Positions 55,545 to 64,000 of a DNA stretch of 64,000 bases are shown piece after piece. The stretch comes from Pollenia angustigena (lineage: Eukaryota; Arthropoda; Insecta; Diptera; Polleniidae). Below the pieces are notes generated by a model. That model made no database searches. It was not told where the DNA came from and was given only the letters and a program-made list of their open reading frames with translations. Position numbers and translations under genes: made by a program. Location: contig OV884058.1 of assembly GCA_930367215.1 (NCBI GenBank), positions 200,960,208-201,024,207 on the forward strand. The letters run 5' to 3'. Position 1 is the stretch's first letter. Each line of letters begins with the position of its first letter.

Positions 55545-56200
55545 GTGAGTTCTCCAAGAAGCTTTTCTTCATGAGACCCTTAGGCGGGACAGTTACAGAA
55601 GAGATGTTCAGATGTCTCATCTTGTCTTGCAGAATCCGCATTGCTTGGTAACGAGAATTGTTAATACAATCTGATTGTGTCTAAGACCACAGTGCGCAGT
55701 GAATAGACCAGTATTTTGTTAAGCAGAGCTAACTTACGTGACTGTCACGGCATAAAGTGACACACCTTTAAGATTATCGAAGTCTATAAATAATCGCTCA
55801 AAGCCAAAGCCGAGTAAATTCCTATTCGTGTAAATTCCTATTTTCATGGTTTTATCGTTTTTCTATATAAGAAATATTTACCCTCGTGGCCGGGTTCCAA
55901 TCTCGAGGTCTTATTGTTGCGTTTCCCTAGATCATTCAGAGAAATAATACAGTTCACGATCACCTTAGACTGCGTCTTAAAAGAGAATAGCGTTCTAAGA
56001 GCAACCTGGCTATACGATTTTATAAATAACCTCAATCGTCTCAAGTTTCTCCTTAAACATTCCCTAGAACACAAGAGGCTATCATAATTTTTCGCTTGCA
56101 AAATCGGCAGTGGACATTTGGATCGAATATATTGGCACAGGTATCGCCACTAGTCTGTTTCGGGTCATAGGTGAACCACACTTGATCTGCAATTCCTTGT
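55545..56200 (-). pseudogene. R1/I-type LINE, RNase H region remnant
   Basis: The minus strand from about 56190 reads VWFTYDPKQTSGDTCANIFD, aligning with the usual WFTDGSK..SG.GAGI start of the RNase H domain of R1/I/LOA-type LINEs. It continues through SQVALRTLFSFKTQSKVIVN, CIISLNDLGKRNNKTSRLEP and GHEGKY (WVPGHEG in the family). Further on, after frame changes, come GLFTAHCGLRHNQI and DETSEHLFCNCPA, the conserved GHC and C-x-C...ET..H...CP signatures of the C-terminus. Several frameshifts and stops are present. The reverse transcriptase itself is not found upstream. Confidence 0.7.
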
Positions 56201-58252
56201 CACCGAGGCTGACATGCTTATTGGTTCGTATTAGGTATGAGGACAGTAAAATTCCTATCCAATACCAGACTTGGCAGCATATAACCAATCACCAGGGAAA
56301 CCAAACATATGCTCTAAAAAATAATATGTTTTATGCGCATTAAATATGCAGTAAAAACTTGAAAATATGATCTAAAAATTTTTAAAAATATGCCCCAAAA
56401 AATTAAAAAATTGCTTATTTGAAAACAAAATATTCAACAATTTAATAACAGTTCCATTTAATAAAAACAATCCTAAAATTATAATCGGTAAAGCCCAAAC
56501 ACTATAGTATTTACAGACGAATTTTCGAGATGTTACCTAAATTGGAAACGACGGACAGTCATCGACTCACAAAAACAAAGTTATGTTAAGACATTAACTA
56601 CCATATACAATTTTTTGTCTGGAAGGGATTTTAGAGACGGCTTCTAAATTGTTCATTAATGTTAATATTTAAAAGGAAGTTAAAGCTATTTAATAAATAG
56701 TATTTATAGTTGGAAGCTTTGGGCAAATGTGCACGGATTAAAAGATTCTAATTTGGAAAGAAGGTTTTAAGGTGGAATATGTAAAATTATAGACTGATTC
56801 TCACCATTTACGTAGAGTTCATCCTTGGTACAATTAAAATGTATTTACCAAATTAAATCATTTTATCTACAAGATTGCAACTTGTACTTTGTTCGTTAGA
56901 TAATTTAAAAAAGTAATTCTAAGTCGATCCGTATACTTAAAGATTGGTCCAGATTTCTATGTATTACACACATCACCAAAAACGTATGTATATTATTTCC
57001 TTTTCCTAAATATTTGGCTTATTTATATATAAAACAGAACAGAAAAGCCTACATTTCGCCAAAAAATTTATTATTTAAAATTTTAACGTGTATCAAAACA
57101 TGCCTCAAAAAGGCAAATATGCCAAAAAAAACTTGAAAAATGCTGTAGAAAGGCTCTTTTAACTAAATAATTCACAAAAATGCTGCAAACGATAAAATAT
57201 GCAAAAATATACACTAACAAATCAATGCCAAAATTCATAAAAAGCTCTAAAACATATAAATATATAGTTTGTGCCTTCATTGGTCGCACAAGGAAAAACA
57301 TGCAATTGCATATTTTTGCTTATCACTAACTAAAACAGAAGGGTCAAGTCATAAATAAGTTTTGATTTAACAAAATTTTTAAGAGAAACTTTATTTTTAA
57401 TAGTTGCAAATAAAAAAAAAGAAATGTTTTCAAATCATTAGACTGTTAATGTTATATCGCCCAATCAATGGCTTTCTTGCAGTTTTAATTTTTATTCTTT
57501 CTTTTAGCTATCTTTAATAAACTTAATCTAACAGTATTTAATTCATTGCATTAGAAAAATATAATAATTGAAACTGAATTGAAAATCATTACAATTGAAA
57601 GATTTCTCTCATGATTGTTAAAATAATTCGAAAATTGTTTTATGTATGTATGTATTTAAAGTTAATAAACTTTAAAAGTTTAAATAAATAGTTAATAATA
57701 CATATGTTGGGTGTTTTTTTAGGAGGTTAAAAACTTAAAATTGACTAGAGTAGAAATTTTCTTGAAAAAAAAAACAAAAAATTTCTGTCTCAAAATTCCG
57801 TAAGGGTGAATGTACAGCAGCAAAGTTAACACATTTCGTACTTACACAAGCATAGATTACGGTTTCTTTGGCAGATGAGTTAGATGTGTATATCTCTCCT
57901 TCTCTTTCTATTGTAACCGTTTTCTATGTTGACGGCAATAAATAATGATAGAAGTAATGATTATGGCGTGAGCGGTTTTTCCTATTAAATGACGTAGTTT
58001 ACCCCTGGTTGCCAAGTCTAAGTCCATTTATTCTATAAGACTTTGGCAGATTGAAATTATTAGCCAATTGATGTTATTTGTCCGACATGCACGCTTATGG
58101 TTCAATGTCTATGTTAAGAAACAGCATTTGGATCGTAATAAGACTTTAGGTATTGTCAAAACCATATTACATCCAGAATAACTGAGTGCTTGATGCGGTA
58201 ATGGGTTCCTGGAATTATTTAACCGCATGTTTTTTTACAAATAACGGTCGGC
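56201..58252. other. AT-rich DNA, no gene seen
   Basis: Clusters of atatgc/gcatat motifs at 56300-56420 and 57060-57330 parallel those at 51.6-52.3 kb and may be ends of one decayed element. The remainder is featureless. Confidence 0.4.
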
Positions 58253-58628
58253 CAGTGTTGCCAATCCATGTGTAATTACACATATTGTGTGTAATTTTTA
58301 CTTGCGTATGTAGCCCATGTGTAATTAGTTCCATGTGCAATCTGTGTGTAATTTGACTAAAGTTCTATTTTTTCATTAGTTTTTGACAGTCAAGATTTGC
58401 TTCTCGAACATTAAATTTTGCTAAGTGGTTTTAGGTTCTATCACAGTCAAACACTCTTTTTAAACCCTGACTTTTTTCACTTTCCATAGAATGTTCTTTC
58501 TCCCTCTCAACAATAAATATAAACTGTCTGCAAGAAAACTTTGATAGTGTGATTGTTCATTCTGAGTTCAATTGTATGATTTTCTATACAGTCATGTGTA
58601 ATTTCCGAATTCTTCATTGGCAACACTG
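58253..58628. mobile_element. hAT-type MITE, CAGTGTTGCCAAT ends
   Basis: Termini CAGTGTTGCCAAT (58253-58265) and its exact complement (58616-58628); flanking 8 bp cggtcggc and cgatgggc match 6 of 8, consistent with an aged hAT duplication. The interior repeats tgtgtaatt about seven times. 376 bp, non-coding. The end resembles CAGTGATGCCAACTT of the 39824-41163 element. Confidence 0.75.
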
Positions 58629-59215
58629 CGATGGGCAGAACACTACAGTCAACGATGAGCGGTGTAGAATATACCCAGCGGGAAAACTCAAAAGACCTTC
58701 TAACTTCAGGCCTGCTTAAACATTTTTTTGGTTCAATTACTATTCTTATCTAAGAGCTTAAGAATGCCTCATAGAAGGCCTCGGCTCTTTGGTGTTAAAG
58801 ATAAGATACACCTTCCACACTCGCTTCTATGAGAAGGGAATAGAGAAGGGGTAAGATTTGTTGTATTGTTTTTTTGCACAACCAAAATAATAATTTTTTT
58901 TTTTGATCCCGTTACCATTCTTATGTGCCTGCTAAAGAAACGAGAGCGGAAGGCCTTTTCCGCAATGACAACGTGTGTAAAAAAGATATGAGTATGGAAT
59001 GGAGCAAGCAGGCATTGTTTGTCCAAAAGAAGGAGTACAGAGGCTGGGTAGTTCTTGAATTGGAAGGCAAGAGAATTGCACATATGTATGTGGTTTCAGC
59101 AGAATGGTAACACATATCAAATAAAGCGTGTGGCAATAAATTTGCTGAGAGAAACATTTGGTGAATGGATAATTTAACTAAATGTCCCTGATTGAAGCCA
59201 TTATATTAGAATCTC
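58629..59215. other. Unassigned DNA
   Basis: Open frames on both strands between 58769 and 59157 overlap one another and lack motifs; the best-looking (plus, 58925-59110, ending VVSAEW) I cannot place in any family. Confidence 0.3.
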
Positions 59216-59431
59216 TGGGGAACATGATAATAATATGATTACTTTTTCTCTTATTTTGATTGATATGATAAGGCTATGACTACTTCTCAACTTATAATTA
59301 ACATGATAAGAATATGATTAAGGGAAAAATATTATGATAATAATCGTAATATGCTAACTTCAATCATGAATCTTTTCATAATATGTTACTCTTAGAAAAT
59401 GTTTACCACAACAATGTTTTTTCTTTGCGTG
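59216..59431. mobile_element. CACGC MITE, partial copy 2
   Basis: Matches 7600-7855 in order and shares the right end (tttttctttgcgtg). The left end is missing. Confidence 0.6.
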
Positions 59432-61108
59432 CAATGTCGATGCAGGTAAAGCATGAACGATCGAGCACTTGCAAGCGAATATGCGACTCGTTGTTGCCAA
59501 AATACTGCGAAGGATGTGCGAATATTTAAACCAGTGTTCGAAAATAAACAGTACATTAATTAACGTTCGGCTCACACACCCAGGAACGATATCTATTTTT
59601 TTGTGATTGTGTAGTCATACACAACCCTTAATACCGTTCGTAACTATTTTCAAGAAGAATGTTCGGTTCTTCGTTAAAAAACAGAACAATTGTAGTGATA
59701 CTGTAGACAAACATTATATTTTAATGTTCTTTAATGTTTTTTTCGTGTGTGTATTTTGTTTTTGTTAAAAATGTTTGGTTCTTTTTTACCAGCCAAAAGG
59801 GACGAACATAAATGAGCCGAACCGAACACATTGAAGTTTGTGGATTTTCAAAAAAAAACCGAACGGAATTAAATGTTCACATCTTTTGTTGAGTTTGATA
59901 AAAACAGTAATATTTTTGTGTTCCAAAGATGACTAACAGTGAAACGTAATTTTTTTAATGATTTTCTACACAAACACTATTAGCGTTTATGTTTTCCACA
60001 AATCTACCTGGCCGCGAAAGCTACATGCCTTAAATCATATTTAAATATGAATGCCATAAAATTATTTTATTAATAAAAGGAATTAAATGGACTTAAATTA
60101 CTTCGCTCTTAAAAAAAATACCCTGTATTTTTTTAAACAATAAATTTAATCTTTCCCTTCCACCAATATCTATTTTTAAAGCCAAAAAATTGAAATTGCC
60201 AAAAAAAAACATATTAAAACTAGAGCAAGGTTTTGGAAATCATGTACCATGTGTGTTTATTTAAATTATTTTTTTTTTTTTTCTGAAACGCTTGTTTTAA
60301 AAACAAACAATTAATTTAAATATTTTTCAGTCTTTGCATAATACACCAACTAAAACTAAACTTTTTTGGCAAAAATTAAAAGGGTGGAAGGGTCTATAAG
60401 TCCATGAGTCAGTGGGGTTTGAAGCTGTCAAGCAAATGAGTAATTGAAACACAAAAAATACACATTGATTTCAATTGAAAAATTTGTGATACATGTGAAT
60501 TAAAAAATTTATTTTATTTGCGCCCGTAAACAAATTAATAGTATCAATTAAATATTTTTTTTTTTTTTTTTTTTTGATATTAACAACATTTTCTGCAGTA
60601 ATGTTGTTGATATAAGAAACGTTTAACTCACTTGATTACATTTTAATTAAAACTGATTTTATTTTTGATTAATGGTTTAATTGAAAAATATTTGGCGTGA
60701 ATTTTTTCTGTGAAAGAGAGTAAGATAACAGATAATTAATTTAACATATGAAGATGCGTTTTTAGAGTTTGTTGAAATGTATGTAATTATTCCTTCAATT
60801 TTGTAATTTGTACGTTTACGAAGGAATTGTGGGTAAAATAAGCGTGTTTTTAGAAAATTTCGGGGTTGTGTTCCTAGCACTAATATTAATAATAAATTTT
60901 AAAAAATTTAAAAAAAAATTTATTTCTTCGGAGAAAAAAAAAGCTGGCATATTACGAAAATGTAAATCACCACACTCCAAATATTTTCAATGTCAACCTT
61001 AGTTTGTTATAAATAATACTTTTAAAAATAGAAAACCACTAGAAGAGAAAGAAAGAAAAACCCCAATCTCAATTGTCAAAAAAAACCTCTCTCTATGATT
61101 ATCCCTGC
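59432..61108. other. AT-rich DNA, no gene seen
   Basis: Contains the dispersed end attaaaactgattttatttt ... tttctgtgaa at 60640-60712 (also at 15355-15465) and homopolymer T runs near 60270 and 60557. Confidence 0.4.
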
Positions 61109-62218
61109 AGATAACGAGTCAAGTCCATACATGCATGTAAAGAGTAGTACATAAAGGAGTAGGAGCACTCCAATTAAATGGGTAAAAGGTGGTCCATTTA
61201 ACATTACGATGTCCTAGGAGGGGACCATTTAACCCACCGAAGTAGTCCCTAAACTACTCCTTGGAGTACTAAAGTGGGTTAGTGTTAAAAGTACTCCATG
61301 TTACTACAGTATGGAGTACACTTAAGGGGTAGTTTAAGCATTTTTCTGTTTCATTTTTAACTAATCGCCTTTTATGGTGTGTATTGTAGTCTATTATTAA
61401 ATATATTTACTTGGCATTTTTAATTTTTTTTACCTTTTTTCCACAAATTTCACAAACTTTCACTTTTAAATAAACAATTAATAATGGACATCATCAGGGC
61501 TACCAATGTGTAATACTGTAAACTATAGAAAAGTATACATCATGCAGTTGTTGGCAGCACTGCAGGTTAATTTCTTATAACATGGTCCATACTACACTAC
61601 ATTGGACCATGTTGTAAGTAGTCCATTTAAGCCACAATGGACCACGTAGTCCAATATTCCCAGCAGATAACGAGACTAGTCCATACATGCATGTAAAGAG
61701 TAGTCCATAAAGGAGTAGGAGTACTCCAAAACTACTCCAAATATATGGGTAAAAGGTGTTCCATTTAACATTACGATGTCGTCCTAGGAGGGGACCATAT
61801 AACCCACCGAAGTAGTCCCTAAACTACTCCATGGAGTACTCCACGTTATTATAGTATGGAGTACACTTAAGGGGTAGTTTAAGCATTTTTCTTTTTCATT
61901 TTATGCTAATCGCCTTTTATGGTGTGTACTGCAGTCTATTATTGCTATTATTAACTTGGTATTTTTAATCTTTTTGCCTTTTTTCCATAAATTTCACAAA
62001 CTTTCACTTGTAAATAAACAATTAAAAATGGACTCCATCAGGGATACCAATGTGTAATACTGTAAACTATAGAAAAGTATACATCATACAGTTGTTGGCA
62101 GCACTGCATGTTAATTTCTTATAACATGGTCCATACTACAGTACATTGGACCATGTTGTAAGTAGTCCATTTAAGCTACAATGGACTCCGTAGTCCAATA
62201 TTATCTGTTGTGTTATCT
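61109..62218. mobile_element. Tandem dimer of a 555-bp MITE rich in tggtcca palindromes
   Basis: cagataacgag starts at 61109 and again at 61664; the two 555-bp units are closely similar along their length. The outer ends form an imperfect inverted repeat: cctgcagataac at the left and, on the minus strand, cctacagataac at the right. Each unit contains gatgtcctagg with flanking complementary arms (aatgggtaaaagg / ccttttaaccca type) and several 'ggtagttt / aaactactcc' and 'tggtccat / atggacca' pairs. Non-coding. A fragment of the same family is at 22350-22470. Confidence 0.75.
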
Positions 62219-63020
62219 GTAGGAATGTTAGTTGTAAATGTGTTTACGTTCTTCATGTACATAACTTGCTTCACACTTACGGAACTTTGGGAGAGAATGT
62301 TTCATTTTGTTTAAACTTAACAGAGAAAAATCAACTCTAGTCGTTTCTCTTAGTTAAATAAAATAAGAAATAATTCATTTGAATACAATTTTTCTGTACA
62401 TTAACAGAATATTTATCTAATTCTAATGTTTTTGAGTCATTGTCAATAAAGTTTTTTGGATTGTTTTACTGCTGATATACAGTCAAGTTAAAAAGTTCAC
62501 GTACACTTGCCGTCATTAAAAAGTGGCTGATGTACTTATTTAAGAAAAAAATCAATTTGAAATGCTTTTTCTATAATGAAAACAATAACTGGCGCAAACA
62601 TAATTTTTTCAGTTTTGGCCGATATTTTGTTTCACACATAATTGTCATAGATCCTTCTATTATTATAAAAAATATTAAGACAATGCGCTGCAAGCTTCTT
62701 GTTTCTTTTTTACAATCATCATCGTGCGTTTTGGATTATTATTTAATTAGATACTAAAAAATCTGAAGTTGAAGGCTCAATTAAATTATTTACTTTTGGA
62801 AAACTTAATACGTATTTTGTAATATCTCAATTACGGCGGTCTTGATCTCTCAGATCAAACGGTTGTTCACAACCCTTTAATTGTGAAATTTAAACAGAGT
62901 TTATAATTGCAGATAATTTGTGGCTCAAAGAAGTTTCAGTGGTGGAAGACCCCACAGTGAAGATAAATATCTCAATTTTAAATTTTCACATGACACGCAA
63001 AATGTGTAAATTTATATTAA
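62219..63020. other. AT-rich DNA, no gene seen
   Basis: The open frame at 62530-62757 has no motifs. Nothing else recognised. Confidence 0.4.
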
Positions 63021-64000
63021 CTAGATGACCCGTGCGAATATTTCGCACCGTTAGTTGTCATTTTTGTAACATAAAATGAAAATAATTAATAGAAATTTTA
63101 GTAACTTCAATACATTTTAAAATATAAATTTTATCAATGAAAATATTTATTTTTCAATTTCTAATTATTTTTCGTCATTAGTGTTAGAAATAAGCTTTAA
63201 AATGAGATATCATTCATTAAATTTGATGCGGTGGTATGGGAGATATTTGCAACCGACAAAAAAAAGTGCTTTAGAAATAATATATATGATGATTTGACCA
63301 ATCACTGCCAAAAAAGCAAGTTACTCAAAGCAGTAATTTTAGCAATTAGTGATGAAGAATTTTATGTACTCTCAATCGATACCAACCATGACTGTGAAGG
63401 AGAAAGTTTATTTTTTCATATAAATCTCAGTCAATTGGTCAATTTCAACCTCCTGTGCGATATTTTAAAAATTTTACAAAAACTCAGAAAAGTGATTTTT
63501 TTCGCCTTGTATTCATTGCCTTTTTTAAAAGCACCAAAAATTCAAGAGCTTAAAAAAATGTTTCAACAAAATCGAAAAAATTGAGATTTGCACCCAGGAA
63601 CTTCTTTAAAACATTTTAGAGAATGAAAATGAAAACTTTTTGAAAATATGTATCCCCTGGTACACCTTGGAAGGGCAACGGTTTGATTTTTAGGGATTTC
63701 GAGAAAAATGCACTTTTTGAACAAAATTTATCAACTGCGTAAAGTTTTTTTGTTTTCATTAAGTTTCAGCTAGAGCAATTCAGAGTCCTATGTCTTAAGC
63801 TACAATCATTACAATCATGTAATCATAACCTAACCACTCCAAAGGTCAAAGGACAAGTTCAAAGGTAGTGTTGATAAAAGTTAACTAAACTATTTTCTGT
63901 AATTGGTAGACAAAAATTTCCCAATACTTTTTTAACGTTATAAAAGCAGTTTTATTCAAATACATATCTGCATAATAAAAGTAAATATTCTTAATTATAA
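63021..64000 (-). mobile_element. Helitron-like element, 3' terminus in window
   Basis: On the minus strand the sequence ends with a 7-bp hairpin (GTGCGAA/TTCGCAC, 63032-63048), seven bases, then CTAG (63021-63024) followed by T. This is the same geometry as copies A-C but a different family. The element extends to higher coordinates and probably beyond the window. The 117-codon plus-strand open frame at 63231-63584 has no motifs and lies on the opposite strand. How far the element reaches cannot be told. Confidence 0.5.

Noticed and set aside
58769..59157. Overlapping open frames on both strands
   Set aside because: Mutually overlapping, without motifs; at most one could be real and none is supported.
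63231..63584. 117-codon plus-strand open frame
   Set aside because: No recognisable motif, opposite strand to the Helitron-like terminus it overlaps, and composition like the non-coding surroundings.
1..64000. CRISPR arrays, operons, ribosome binding sites or other bacterial features
   Set aside because: The sequence is clearly animal; the regular repeats found are satellites of 117-162 bp or MITEs, not spaced short repeats.

Overview
The window looks like gene-poor, AT-rich intergenic or intronic DNA of a brachyceran fly, probably a calyptrate. The evidence is the base composition, the dense mix of insect-type transposons, and the repeats that end in TATACCC/GGGTATA with 'ttcggcaaagccgaa' hairpins. 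I found no convincing intact host gene. The only host-gene-like object is a short frameshifted block at about 2.88-3.59 kb that resembles a last exon. Everything else I recognise is mobile DNA in various states of decay.

Layout. 0-17 kb: a tRNA-like SINE head, several MITEs (788-1630, 6527-6737, 6777-7855 with another MITE nested in it), domains rich in TCGATTAATCGA, a Penelope-like 3' end carrying a hammerhead-ribozyme-like motif (about 9.66 kb), and a 117-bp tandem array (14.7-15.2 kb). 17-26 kb: two copies, in opposite orientation, of a TATACCC repeat with an internal tRNA-like module; a Penelope-like element remnant with a GIY-YIG endonuclease region and hammerhead-like motifs on both sides; a 5'-truncated LINE with a poly(A) tail (22.5-23.5 kb); and a 153-bp tandem array. 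26-33 kb: a jockey/CR1-type LINE with ORF1 and ORF2 remnants, a MITE, a 787-bp giant palindrome whose arms each carry a tRNA-like module, and a second Penelope terminal repeat. 33-43 kb: a decayed hAT transposase (DUF4371/ZMYM1-like) on the minus strand, split by a 1.24-kb non-autonomous hAT element with a perfect 8-bp target duplication; a Helitron-like copy; more MITEs; a second hAT element with a perfect 8-bp target duplication and a jockey fragment inside it; and a 491-codon uninterrupted LINE reverse transcriptase. 43-54 kb: Tc1-like remnants, a 162-bp tandem array, a composite of repeated about 500-bp inverted units, a pogo/Tigger-type MITE, two Helitron-like copies, and a third Penelope terminal repeat. 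54-64 kb: a palindromic MITE, the RNase H region of an R1/I-type LINE, a hAT MITE, a tandem MITE dimer, and a Helitron-type 3' terminus at 63.02 kb.

How the parts work together. Autonomous machinery (LINE reverse transcriptase, hAT, Tc1 and Penelope proteins) survives mostly as fragments, while non-autonomous derivatives with terminal inverted repeats, tRNA-like promoters or Helitron ends dominate. The nesting gives a relative chronology: the hAT transposase gene is older than the 1.24-kb hAT insert in it, and MITE family GCGGAGTTC inserted into two other elements. The most interesting signal is the recurrence of hammerhead-ribozyme-like motifs next to Penelope-like sequence. There are three distinct sequence types, one of them in three copies, and the base-pairing is supported by compensatory differences between copies.
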